Shown here: piece by piece, positions 1 through 12,975 of the stretch
How the letters are laid out: each line of letters opens with the position of its first letter
Numbering within the stretch: the first letter of the stretch is position 1
Assembly (NCBI GenBank): GCA_034766995.1
Contig: CM068315.1
Location: forward strand, 6,233,454-6,297,453
Direction of reading: 5' to 3'
DNA from: Acanthacorydalis orientalis
Lineage: Eukaryota > Arthropoda > Insecta > Megaloptera > Corydalidae
DNA length: 64,000 nt
The notes under the pieces: model-generated
What the model was told of the DNA's origin: nothing
The model's database searches: none
Seen by the model: only the letters and a program-made list of their open reading frames with translations
Translations under genes and position numbers: made by a program

Positions 1-206
1 AACCTAACTTCATGTTATTCGATGTATGTTGATCTTTTCTAGTCTTATAGTGGCTGTAGTGACGCTATTCTTGTCTTATAGGTTAGCTGCGTTTGTATTG
101 TGAACCAGTGTAAAACGTTCATGTTTAATAGAGGTTGATTGAGCGTCATTTACAGTTAAAGAAAGTGAGAGATTTTTCTAATATATTTTTATTCTCCTGA
201 TGCATC
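1..206 (+). promoter_or_regulatory. Presumed promoter / 5' UTR of Megator
   Basis: This is the only sequence upstream of the Megator start in the window. No TATA box at a sensible distance is evident. It is less AT-rich than the introns, as expected for a housekeeping promoter and leader. The transcription start cannot be placed. Confidence 0.35.
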
Positions 207-908
207 ATGGATGATGCGCCAGAAAGTATCTTAAAGAAAATCCTCGGTGATGAGGAGTTTTCACAAATCAATACCGAAACAACAAAAAAATTAGATACTT
301 ATTTTAATACAAAACTCGATGAATATATGAAATCAAAAGCTATTTATGAAGCCGGTCGCGCGAATTCAGGTAATTCATTATTAGTTTTAGTTTCAGTTAA
401 TTTCATAATATGAATTGTTAGTATTGTATTTTTGATTGTTTAACTTTTCCATGAAACAAAATATCCTGTGAATAAATGTATTCGTTTTATTTTGTAAAAT
501 ATAAATACTTCGAAACGTCTCACAAATTCTTCACATTTTACTTATTATTTGAAGTAATATATTTACTAATGAACTAACCTTCAAAATAGATGTTTATCAG
601 AATTTTAATATGAAAAAAAATGTTTTTATTTCTCATTAAAGTCTAATAACATATACAATACAATTATTGAGAATTTAACCTAGCTAAAAAAGTATTATAA
701 TTAGATTTTCTACATACAAGGATAATTTTAAAGACAGTTTAGCAAGTTCTTTAGTACTTTTATATTATCATTTTAATGCATTTTATTTATGTTAAGCCCT
801 TGCCTTATGATATCGAGTAAAACTTGTGACACGGCTTGACTGTGGCACACACTGTCGTGAATAAGGCAAGGGGTTAAAATTTTATATTCGTATTCAAATT
901 TTTGGATT

Positions 909-939
<31 letters not shown>

Positions 940-3900
940 TCTCATGTACATTGGTAAAACAATTTATTAATCCACTTTTCTATCATCTTTATATTTGCAT
1001 TTTAATACATTTTTGTTTATATTAAAATTTTGTATTCATATTCAATTCTTTAAATTAGAATGTGTGTGCATGTGCATGTATGTATATATATATACGTGTA
1101 TATATATATATTTTATCTATTTCTCATGTATATGTATATTTATTGGTGAAGTAATTTATTAATCTAGCATCTTTAGTGAAAAAACAATTTTTAGGATTCA
1201 ATTATTAAAATGTTAAAATGATCCATTTCATGTAAATGTAATTACTGTTTTTGACTAATTTCATTGCATATTGTTGAAAATTGTGTAGTTAAAATATGCT
1301 ATGGAAAATCTCTGCAATAATGTTTTATCATTTAATAATAAGTAATAATAGTAATAAGATTATTATTTTTCTATGTATATAAATAAAATATATGGCCATA
1401 TTTTATACATTGATTTGTATATCTTATTATATTCAATTTTTTAGTAATTAATATACCGATTGTATTTTTTATTGAAGTGTTGAATAAATAATCCGTTTTT
1501 GTAAAAAATCTAAAAGTATTTTTTTACTTACTTTATTTTATAGATTATCAAAATAATATAATGTATTAAAAACAAAAAAGCCTTGAAATATAGATTTTCA
1601 GCTTACATTCCAATTTTATTTCTGTTGTTAATACATGTTAATAATTGATTATTATAGCCACATTGAATTAAGAAATATATATATATGTATGTGCATTAAG
1701 TATTTTTAAATGTAAAATGTGTTGATATTAAAAAAATATATATTTTTTTTGATGTTATTTAACCCCTTAAATGGGTAGTTTGCACGGATAACAAGTGGGC
1801 AAGATAGATATATCCATCATACCCACTTAAGGGGTTAATTAGACTTGTTTGTTATCCTTCATCTTAAAACTAAGTAAGAAATAAATAATTGTATAATTCA
1901 TAAATAATCCTACAAATCTGTAATTCAACATATTGCCTGTCCATATTTCTCTTATGTATTTATTGCCATAGTAGCTGTGTTGACTTGCTAAATAGTACCA
2001 AAACCAAGATAACTGCAAATATGTTGTTTTATTACATTGTTAGCAGTAATAAATATAAATGTAGCAGCTAAGTTAATTGTTTATTGATATGTTTTTAAAA
2101 TGTAGTTACAATAAATTGTATTTTTAATTAATAATAATTCGTAAATTTACAATATTACTAGTTTTATCTGGATTTGTATTTTTACAGAAAGTAAAATTCA
2201 GAGTCTTGAATCAGAAGTAGCTGACTTAAAATCTCAACAAGAAATAGATAAAACAAATATAAAAGCTCTTCAACAAAGTATTTCTGAACTTGAAACTCAA
2301 GCATCTTTATACCGTTCAGAAATATCAAAGTTACACGATGTATGTTCACGCGCTGAAAGTGACCAGTCTGACTTTAGGCGTCAACGTGATGCCGCAATTG
2401 ATGAACGTGATGATGTTCTTAAAATCGTTGAACGTCGTACGAATGAAACTGAACGTTTGCAAACTGAAATGACGACCGTAACGGAACAACTCCGATTAGC
2501 AATCGAAACCAAATGTGAGGCGTTAGCTAAAGTAGACGAAATTGCTGGAATGAAAATGTCACTCGAATATAAAGAAAGGCGCATGGATCAGGAACGTACG
2601 CTCTTAAATAATCAAATACAAAATTTAAATGAAGATTTAAATAGGCGTATCGAAGAGCTGTTTAATATACGAAGAGAACATACCACTCGATTGATTACAT
2701 TACAGACAAATTTAGATGAAAAGACTGAAGAGTTGAGAGTAGCTACTGAAACTATTGAAACTTTAACTGACACTAATAATGAACTGACAGCTAGAGTGGA
2801 ATCTTTAGCTGAACGATTAAGAGAACAGCGTGATAATGAAGCTAAATATCATGAATCATTTTCACAAGAACTCCAAGCGCAGACTAAACTTGCTGAATTG
2901 TATAAAAGTATGTGCGATGAAAATAAAATGCAAACTGAGCAATTGACCGCGGGTATTACTGAATTACAGGGGCTATTAAAAGACGCAAGTGACCAGTATG
3001 GAGAACTTGAAAGTAAATATAAAGATGAGCATACATCTTATGAAGAAATAATTTTGAAAAAGAATGAATGCATTGATGTTTTGAAGAAGGAACTTGAAGA
3101 AGCTAATGAGTTACTGAAATCTACCAAAGAACAGAAAATTGAAAGTGTTGTAGAAAATTTAGCACCTACAGCAGCTGCTACTAGTCGTTTAATAAAATCT
3201 GGAATGTCGATGACTCAGATTTATTCTCAGTATATTTCTGCATCTAGTGATTTGATTGTTAAAGATGCTGAAATCAAACGTTTAAATTCTTATATCGATA
3301 CAATTTTACAAGAACTTGAAGAAAAAGCACCGATGTTACGAAAACAACGTGAAGATTACGAAATAGCTATCGAAGATGTCAATCAATTAACGCAACAGAA
3401 TGATCATTTATTAAATGAATGTCAAACTTTACGTGAAGAAATTGCTGAAGCGAATAAAAATGCCGGTCATCATTGTAGAGAAAATGAACGTTTACGAAGA
3501 GAATTGGCAGATTTAAGTAGACAAGTATGTTATTTACTTAAAGAAGTTGAAGAATTACGTTCTGCTTCAGTTTCAAGTCATGAAAATGATACTTCTACGT
3601 CAGATTATCATAGTTCTTCGGACATTATATCTAAACGACTTGTAACCTTTGCTGACATTGAAGAACTTCAGTCCAATAATCAAAAGTTGTTGGCTTTAGT
3701 TCGTGAACTAAGTACAAAACAAGAAGAAGCTGAAAGTATTGATCCTGTAGAAGCAGCTGAATTAAAAGCTAAATTGGAAACGATGCGTGAAAATCAATCT
3801 GAATTGCTTGAAGCTCAAGAACGACAAACCAAAATGTTGGGTGCCTTAATAAGACAGCGTGATATGTATAAAAAATTGTATCAAAATGCTGTAAGAAATC

Positions 3901-6900
3901 CTGAACAGGATCTCTCGATGAATGTAGATTTAGCAGATGATATGATGGATCCCAAGCCTGATACATCTTTGAAAACAAGTTCAGTTGAAGGTCAGACTTC
4001 ATTTAGTATCTCCAAAGAAGTTGAAGAATTACAGCTGAAACTTTCTGATACTCAAAAGCAATTAAATGTGGTGCGAGAAGAATATGAAAATTATCGTAAA
4101 GAGAGAAATACTAATGAAAAAATGCTTAATGAGCAAATAGATAGTTTGCGAACGGAAAACCGTACTTTGACACAGAACAATTGTAAATTGTCTTCAATGA
4201 GTGAATATAACGATGAAAAGTTTAAAGTATTAAAAACTAATATTGAAATTTACAAAAAACAAATAGATGGACTCGAGAAAAAATGTGATATATATAATAC
4301 GACTATTGTAAAGCATGAACAAACCATAATGCATCTTAAAGATGAAATTTTAAATTCACAAAGCCAGTTATCACGTGCTGAAGTTCAAATGGAAAATTTT
4401 AAACATGAAAATAAGCTGTTGAAAGATTCGGAAGCAAGATTAATATACGAAAGAGACTCTCTAAATCGTGAAACACGTGGACAAAGCATTCTGTTAAATA
4501 ATTTAGAATCTATCAAAGTGAGTATAGAAAGAAATGAAGCTGAAGGAAGAATGAGATTAGAAAGTAGATTGGATGAAGCGAATAGAGAATGTGCTGCATT
4601 GAGACGAAGACTCCAGGAGGAACAGGATCGGTTTCGAGAATTAAGTTCGCATTTAGAAAGGCAGATGGAATCTCTCAAGCAACGAACCGAAGAAGAAAAA
4701 GCACAGACTGTAAAAGTACAAAACGAATTAATGTCTGTTCGAGAGGAACTTGTCGTCAAATCAAATCGTATTGAAGAATTAAATAAAAAACTTAAATTCG
4801 ATATAATATCAAATAAATCAGACACTGTTGAAGCAAAGGCTATGAAAGAATTTGAAAATCGACTTTGTGAGTCAGAATTACAAGTAAAAACTTTGCAACA
4901 ACAATTAAAAGCGGCCAAAGAGCATGCCGATCAATATTGTCAGATATCGGAAAATTCTGAAAAGGAATTAAAAGAGTTGCAAAATTTATATGAACAACAT
5001 AAACAAGAGTCTGGGAAAAAATTAATGGCACATGAAGAACTTGAACAAGAACTTCGAAGAAAGATAAGTATGCTCGAAGAAGAAATTTCTCTAGAATCAA
5101 GTGGTCAACAAGAAACTGCTGTTAGTCTTAAAAATCAATTGTCAAAATTGAAAGACGAGCATGAGAGTACACTAGAGGACTTGAATTCGGCTAAAACTGA
5201 ACTTGAAATGATTAGAGCTGATTTGAAAAGATTCACGGAAACCGTACATGCTACGGAGGAGAAGTACGCTAGAGAAATGTTGTTACATTCAAATGATATT
5301 CAAGCTTTAGGTCATTTGAAGGAAGAAATTTCAAAGGTAGTTAAAGAGCGTGATTTTCTTAAACAAGAGAAGGATGAAGCAATAGAAGCGTTAACTTTAA
5401 ATAAAGAAAGTTGGGAGAAACGTGAAAAGACTATATTGGCTGACAAAGAAGAAATACAACGCCGAATCGAAGAGTTAGACAATCAGAATAGTATTTTACA
5501 TAGTCAGATTGAAACATTGAGTACTCAGTTATCAATAGCATATGCAAAACAAGGAAATATGGATACATCAGCGGATCGATCACTAGATACTTCTGTAAAC
5601 AAGTCATTCACTGAAGATGAAACTAAGTCTTCAGATCAATTATTACAAATCATTAAATTTTTACGTCGAGAAAAGGATATTTCGATTACAAAGTTTGATA
5701 TAGTACAAGCAGAAAATTCTCGCTTAAAATCTCACAATGAATCCGTTCAAAAACAATTGGAAGAAGTAAAATCTGCTCTTTCTAGCGCTCGAGAAAAAGC
5801 GGACATTGAAATCGTTACATCGAATAAGCATTCAGAAGTTCTGCGTAAAATTGAAACTCTAAATGCGATAACTGATAGTAATAGAATTCTTCGTGAAGAA
5901 CGAGATGCGCTTCAACTTAAAATGCAAGAGTTACTAGACAGAATCTCAAAAGTTGAAGAAGAACTTGCTCCCTTGCAAGAAAAAAATAAAGAATTGACAA
6001 TTAAAGCTGAATCCTTACAATCAGAAAATACATCACTACGTGCCGAAGCAACAAGATGGCGACAACGTGCTAATTCTCTTATAGAAAAATCGAATAAGAC
6101 ATCACCTGAAGATTGGAGACGGTTACAGACCGAACGAGAAAATCTTGCTAAAATGCTTATGGTTGAAAAAGATAATGTCAAAAAAGCAAACGAAATGAAA
6201 ACTCGCACAGAACAGCAAGTTTCTGTTTTACAACGTCAGCATCAACTTCAACAAGAACAACTTAAAAAACAAAATGATGAGTTAAACACTATTAAACAAC
6301 AAATAACAAAGGTAAAATTGATTTTTGATTCTTATTTTATTTCTTTTGTATCTTCACAAACAAATATTAAAAATTGCATAGTTAAAAATATAAAATTTAC
6401 CTTTTTTCATATTTTCTTAGATCATAAATCTATTAAAAGTTTGTATATTGAAATGTTAACTTCCTAAAAACATTCATTTTAACACCCTAAACATTAATTA
6501 ATTGAATTTTATAAGAATAAAAAGTTATAATGATAAAATATATCAGCAATCTTATTACTGCTTTTCTATTTTAATTTTGAATTTAGAATATTTTAGAAAT
6601 TAAATTTTAATGCCCATGAAAATAATCCATAGTATACATCTTAATTATATAAAATATTTAATTACATATTTTTATCTGTAAAATAATTACATGTATATTT
6701 ATATCGTACTCTTATTCATTTTATTTTCTCTTTAACAGTTTTGTTGAAATGAATAATAGTTTGTTTTTTTTTAGTATGTGTATAAATGTAAGAAATATAA
6801 TTGTTTCTAGATAACTCAAGAACTTAATGAAGCTCATGCATCTGTAATGAAACAAAAAGAAGAATTAGCTGAAAAAGATAATGTAATAGCTACAAAGAAC

Positions 6901-9900
6901 AGAGAATTTAAAATTTTACAAACTCGTTATGTAAGTGTGAGAAATCTTGCAAAAAAAATGAAAGCAACTGAAGAAGCAAATGCATTGGAACGAAGTACAC
7001 AAGAACGTAATATAACGGATGCCAAAGAACAAGCTCGTGAAGAAGCAAATGAAAGAATTTCTGCTTTAGAAAAAACACACGATGAAAAAGTAAAAGAATT
7101 GACGTCACAGGTGACTTCATCACGTGAAGAAGCTGAAAATCTCCGTAAAGAGAATGAACAAATAAGAAATGAATCTTCTTTGAAGTATGAACGATTCCAA
7201 TTAGTACTGCGAAGTTCAAAAATAAAGTTACAAAACATGTATGAAGCAAATGATAATTTAACTAGAGAATTAACCGAGTTACGAAACCGTGTAGATAGTC
7301 AAGATGATTCTGATTCTAGAATAGTTGCTTTGAAATCACAATATGAAAATACAGTGAGCCGATTAGAAAAAGAAAAGGCCGAGGCTATTACAGAGAGAAG
7401 ACTTGAACGTGAACGATTAAATAGAGAAATAGAGACATTGAACCAACGATTAGCACAGCTACAAAGACAATTAGCTTCACAATCGAAACCTTCAACTAGT
7501 TCAGGGCCTGTCGAGAAATCGACAAATGAACCTCCAACAGCTAATATTAAACCGATGGCCGGTCAGACACAACAAAGTGTGGGAGTTTCTCCTAGACGGG
7601 CTGGAGAAACACCTTTTGCTAGTATAAGACCAATGTCAATGCCTTCAAGGACAGTTACTGTATTTCCACAAAATGTTAATACATCTGGATCAAGTACTGC
7701 TGTTCTAGTACCTCCACAGCAGCAAATTGTACATACTACAGGTATGTAAATTTTGTATATATATATATTACTAGAATTAAAATTTGACTGATTCATATCT
7801 ATGCATACATAAATATGCATTTATATCTATACAATTTATATACATATAATTCTATAAAGTTTTTTTTTTTTTTCAAGTATAAATACTCTGAATATTAATT
7901 TTTATTTGTATCATAAGTATATTCTGCTTTCATCAATGTGTAAATTTTATAATTAAAATGTGCATATAGTTTTACAAAATATGAATTAATTGAAACTCAT
8001 ATCAGCTGTAAGTGTTTGTATTTGTAAGTTACTTTTTAATTAATGTTTATAAAAATTGTTTTCATTTATAGGAAGTAACTCTGTTGAAGCTTTATCATCA
8101 AGTCCAACGAGTTCTCATACTGATTATATGCCAGCAACTAGTTCAGCAAGCCCTGCTGTAATTCCAATACGACAATTAGCAGTACCTCCAACACAACAAG
8201 CTACCATTACAATTGGAATTGGTGCGAGAGAAGAAACACCATCAGCAGCAGAATCAACTCAAGATATGGAAGCTGAAACAGCTGAACAAGAATCTCAGCC
8301 AATAGCCCAACAAACTCAGCAAGCTGTTGCTTTAGTGTTACCAAGAGTTGAAACACAATCAGACAATCAACAGCAGAGTACAGAACATATTACTAGTGGA
8401 ATGACACAAACACAAGTTGTTGCAAGCTCACAGCCTGCTAGTAGTAGTAATACAGTGACTACAACACAAGCTGGTTTAAAACGAACAAGAGAGACTGAAG
8501 GTGATAGTTCGACAAGTAGTGGACAAGATGATCAAGGTAAGTTTTTAAATACATTTATTGTGTTATTAGTTTCAAGTAAAATATAATCCAATAAAGGTAT
8601 ATTAAATATGTTATTAAATAGAAAATGTTTCTATTAATCTTAGTTATTAAAAAAATCGGTTTAGTTATTAAAAAATCGGTATCAAAATATTTTTATTATT
8701 TACATGTTGACAGATTGAAATATACATAGTTTTCTTTATATTTAATGAAAAAATATATATAAATTTAATTATGTAGGAAAAATACAACCTCAAGCAAAAC
8801 GTACTAGAATGCAACCTCCTGGACAAGCAGAAGTTTTTCAAGGAGTTACAGAATCAGGAATAGAAATAGAATATCAAGTTCCAACAAGTTCTCAGCGTGA
8901 TCAAGAAGATGATATTATTGTAGTTGATAGTGAGGATGATGAAGAAGAAGAAGGTCCTGATGAAGGTGTTGAAGTTCTTGAAGAACCTGATGATGGTCCA
9001 TATGGGGAAGGTGATAATCCAGAGGAGTGTTATGAAACAGATGGTCTTGTTTATGATCAAGTAATGTTTATGTTAAAAAAAAATTAATGGGAGAAATTAA
9101 TAATAAAATATATTGCTTTTTAGGAACAAGAATTAACAAGCTATGATGATGCAGATTGTCATGCATTAGATGAAGAAAATACTACAGAGGCTGATAATAA
9201 TGAAGTAGAAATAATAGAAGAATCAACAACTGCTCCAGATGGTGGCTCATCAAATATTGCTTCACAGAGTGGTTCAGGTAATTCAGCAGACGGACAAGGA
9301 GATAAACGAACACAGACAACTGGAGCCCAGTCGGAAGCCATTAGTAGTGGTAGTAGTGATGGTCCAACAGGTATAAATAATTTTAAAATAAAAAAAATTA
9401 TAAATTATATATATTCATTATATAAATAACGATTAGGTGTAACAATGAGTCAAGCGGCGCCATCAATGACTCATCCGTTTGCTCATCGGGGGCGTAATGT
9501 AACTCCTTTAAGTCGACAACAACAGTCTCATTTATTACTACCTTACGAAGAATCAGGCGGAGATGATGGAATTGTACCAAGTACACCTACTTTATATGTA
9601 CCACGCCGAACAGATGGATTTGGAGAAGCTGTTAGTTCTCCGCATGTGCCAAGTGGTGGTCGATTTACTTTTAATGATGCTCCTCAAACTTCAAGTGGCC
9701 GTGGAACTGTACCTCAAGTGCAAGGTGAAGGATCTACTAATGATGAAGCACGTGTAGAACAAGTAGAAGATTCCGGTAATGCTTATTAAAAAACAATTGT
9801 ATTTTAGTACAGATAAACAGCTTAATAATTACATATTTTACAGGTACAGGTCGTAGTGTACCAACTACTCCTCTCCAGGTATCTCCACAAGGTGAACAAA

Positions 9901-11047
9901 TACCTTCTGATACAGGTGAAATTATTCCAAATGAAGAAGAAAGATCATGCCAAGACTCAAATACAGAAAGATCTAATATTCGTCAACAAACTCAAGGAGA
10001 AAGTTCTAGTAATATTCCAGAAATCACAGTAACAGGTGCCTCTGGTGCTGAAAATTCTTCCATAACTGAAGAATCTGGCCAAGATGATGCAGAAGCTGAT
10101 GCTCAACAAGGAATGGCTCCTCCTGTTAGTGGAGATACAGCCAGTCCCTCAGAAGAATCTAGATCTCAAATAAATGATGATAATGTCATTGAAGTTGATG
10201 AAGGTACAGATGGAGTTAGTTCTGAAGGCGAGAAACCCGAAATAATAGAGGAAGTGGAAGTACGTATTATATTTTTATATATGTATAGGTGTCTGTGTGT
10301 GTGAAAGTAAACTGCGAAAGTTATATGTTGTATATTTTTAGATTGAAGAGGGACGAGAAGCTGAAGCAAGCCAGTCACCTAGTACTATGCGTGGTCGTAC
10401 ATTAGCTCGTAGAAGTCCTCGTAATAATTTTCGTGGTTCTCAAACTCGAGCGCATAGACCGACACCGATAGTTTGGAATGATCAGCAAAATAGAGGTAGT
10501 GAATAAAATAATTAGTTGTGAAAGTATATATAATATACATGTTTAATGAAGATATGTTTTCTTTCCATTTATAAGAAAGTTAATGCTTAATTATCTATAA
10601 TTAACCTTCAAAAATAAAAATAATGTATATGAAATGAATGTTAAGTAATCAATGCAAAAAAACTTCTAGTAGTCGTTTTAATACTTTATCAAAAAAGTGG
10701 ATTTTTTAGGTATCCATAAAAATAAAAATGAATTCATTTAAATTTTGAGCGTTTACACATCACGTTTGAATGATTATTGAAAAGTAATTGATATTTCACA
10801 TCATATCATTTACTATTTCATATTTTGTTAATAATTATTTTTGAATGTTACTGATTATATTAGGGTTATTATACGAATATATTGAATTATATTCTGTTAT
10901 TTAGGCTCTCAATCACGAGGAAATAGAGGTATGCACCAACCATCAGGACCTCAAATCGATGCTCAAATGAGAGGAGTATTTCAAAGAGCCCAACGTTCTA
11001 GACGGAGCATGCGGAGGCCACCTCAAAATAATTTCATGAGATATTGA
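207..11047 (+). CDS. Mtor: Nucleoprotein TPR / Megator, nuclear pore basket coiled-coil protein (10 coding exons)
   Basis: Tpr/Megator forms the filaments of the nuclear basket on the inner face of the nuclear pore and acts in mRNA export and spindle checkpoint control (family knowledge). Exons read from frame and GT-AG borders: 207-369, 2188-6311, 6811-7741, 8072-8536, 8777-9060, 9124-9370, 9437-9775, 9844-10259, 10342-10495, 10905-11047; phases join and total 7266 nt, 2421 aa, close to human TPR (about 2360). Residues 1 to about 1700 are almost continuous heptad coiled coil rich in E, K, Q and L. The family block PTAAATSRLIKSGMSMTQIY is near residue 380. The tail is Ser/Thr/Gln-rich and acidic, with VVDSEDDEEEE near 1940, the conserved STPTLYVPRRTDGF near 2120, and a basic RG/RR-rich end. 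The start sits in a good context (atcATGG). The giant exon 2 (4124 nt) is open past its donor to 6467, so retention of intron 2 would add 52 codons and then stop. Confidence 0.95.
796..873. mobile_element. 78-bp TTAA-flanked palindromic mini-element
   Basis: TTAA occurs on both sides (792-795 and 874-877). The termini are inverted: the left begins GCCCTTGCCTTAT and the reverse complement of the right begins CCCCTTGCCTTAT, a 12 of 13 match. Exact TTAA target duplication with CCCTT-type ends is the hallmark of piggyBac-superfamily MITEs. There is no coding capacity. The piggyBac assignment is inference from target site and termini. Confidence 0.6.
1763..1834. mobile_element. 72-bp TTAA-flanked palindromic mini-element
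   Basis: Bounded by TTAA at 1759-1762 and 1835-1838. The left end CCCCTTAAATGGGTA faces right end TACCCACTTAAGGGG, an imperfect 15-bp inverted repeat. Similar in size, target site and CCCCTT terminus to the element at 796-873 in the same intron, but the interiors differ. Confidence 0.6.
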
Positions 11048-12800
11048 GTGCTGTGATGCATACATATATTAAAAAAAAAACAAACATTTATTTCATTTAA
11101 GTATTTATAAGGTGTCACATTATCTATGTTCCATTTACTATAATTTTTGTATAAGTTGTAGATGTAGCCAAAGGGAGTTTTGTATTATGTTTCGATAATA
11201 TTTATACCTTTATTGCAATAATGGTTTTGTATTTATAAACATGTTTTCCTGCTATGATGCAATTAGTTTACTTATTGGATTAAAATGACTGATAAAACTG
11301 TTAGATAGAAAATGGTTCGTTTTTATATACTGTATAACATAATAGTGAAAAAAGAAAGTTTATTTTGTTGTATCATAAAAAAACAACTTTTTAAGTTTAA
11401 AAATAGTTACATTTACTTAATACAATGTATATTTTTTTATATTTTTGGCATTTGTGTTTCATTGACTGTTTTTTTTTCTTTTTGTGTCATAAATATTGGA
11501 AATTTACATAAAGCAGTGTAAAATGTGTCCATATTAAACTTACAATTTTAATAGACCATTTGTTGTAACAACATTAGTAAAAAGTAATTTATAAGCAATT
11601 TTCATTTTTATGTATCATTAATATGAATACTGAATTACTTTCCTGCTTACTTTTTTCCATATTTTCTGTTATATAGTTTTAAATATAATTTTTTTTAATG
11701 ATGTATACTTACTGTTATTTTTGTAAATTATCCTTATTAATTTAGTTACTTTTAGGTAAACTAGATCACATTATTAGTAAAACAACATGTAATTGTGAGA
11801 AAAAAGAATTTAAAATTTATTTAAAACATATGTTGGCAGTTATTGATGAAAACTAACTGAAATGCAAAAGAAAAATTTTTTCTTATGTACAAGGTAGAAT
11901 ATAAATTTGTTTTCTTTATTTGCGATTATAAATATCGATCATTTATATCTTCATCATATATACTAGTTATATGTATTAATAATCGGATCTACGTAAATCC
12001 AAGGTAACTTCGATTTTATTAAGTTTCTAGTTAACGATGTTTATATTATTTCTTACATAAGATTTCATTTTCATATTTACTTAAGTATGCAACAATTTGT
12101 TCTTTAATACTAATTTAAAATTAATGAACATTTGTAGTATTTGTAAACTATTATTTTCTGTAAATAATTATTTGAACTTTCTACAAGATAATAAAATATG
12201 TACATTACTATTATTCAAAAGTTAACAAAGTTTCTTGTATTTGAATTGAACATAGGTACATAGTTATTTAAATGTTTTAAAGAAGAGAGTGTTCTTTTTG
12301 AGATATATCAAATTTAATATAGAAGTTATGAAATTAATTTTTGTCCTGTAAGTACAGGCAAAGAGAATTGTAATTTTCAGGTCCACATTCAGTATTAAAT
12401 GTTTAAAGTATTCAAGAAAATGGAATTTATAGTTTAAAATTTTTACTGCTTACGTTATCATTCATAGATTGGTAAGTATGTTATAAAATAATATGAAATT
12501 TAATTTAATACGCCAACTTTATTTTTTTAATTTATTATCAATTGTCTGATTAATTTCAAGTTGCCAATAAAAGTGTGAGAGAGTTACATTTTTTTTTAAT
12601 TATGTATAAGAATATGATTAAAAGTACAATTCAAATAAGTTTTACATGTAATATTAATGTTCATTAGTAATATCAAATTTTGATAATACCAAATCTAGTA
12701 CAGAGTTTTTAGTAAAGAATTGTTATTAAAATGCATATTACCATATTGAAATAAACTGATTTTTCCATTACAAATTTCCTTTTCTCTGTAAATCACAATT
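11048..12800 (+). other. Megator 3' UTR and downstream spacer
   Basis: AT-rich sequence after the TGA at 11045-11047. Several AATAAA-like hexamers occur (near 12190, 12565 and 12750), so the poly(A) site cannot be fixed. Open frames here are short and of random composition. No second gene is seen. Confidence 0.4.
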
Positions 12801-12975
12801 TTTCTGACCGAAAATATTCAATGATTGATTACTAATCATTTTTAATTGTTGCACATTTGAATAAATAAATTAAATGATCAGTAATCAATTATTGAATATT
12901 TTTGATCAGATTTTTTTAATTTTCAAGAAAATAAAAAATTGATTTGTGAAAGTAAATTTGGCCACTGCCAAAAAG
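12800..12975. repeat. Dispersed inverted-repeat family, copy A
   Basis: Two arms of about 30 bp face each other: ATTCAATGATTGATTACTAA on the left and, in reverse complement on the right, ATTCAATAATTGATTACTGA. The left arm is followed by TTTTTAATTGTTGCACATTT and the right flank has TTGTGAAAGTAAATTTGGCC. Both flanks recur in the copies near 27.8, 56.9 and 61.0 kb. Non-coding; probably an old MITE. Confidence 0.5.

Larger units (their letters stand above)
370..2187 (+). other. Megator intron 1 (1.8 kb)
   Basis: Donor GTAATT after the GCGAATTCAG exon end; acceptor TTTTTACAG at 2187. It separates the 54-codon first exon from the giant second exon. It contains short GT/TA tracts (about 910-940 and 1080-1112) and two small TTAA-flanked palindromic elements (listed separately). 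No other coding sequence is seen. Confidence 0.9.

Noticed and set aside
4385..4918. Long antisense frame (177 codons) and other frames opposite Megator
   Set aside because: Shadows of a Glu/Lys-rich coiled-coil exon; the sense frame fits Tpr along its whole length.
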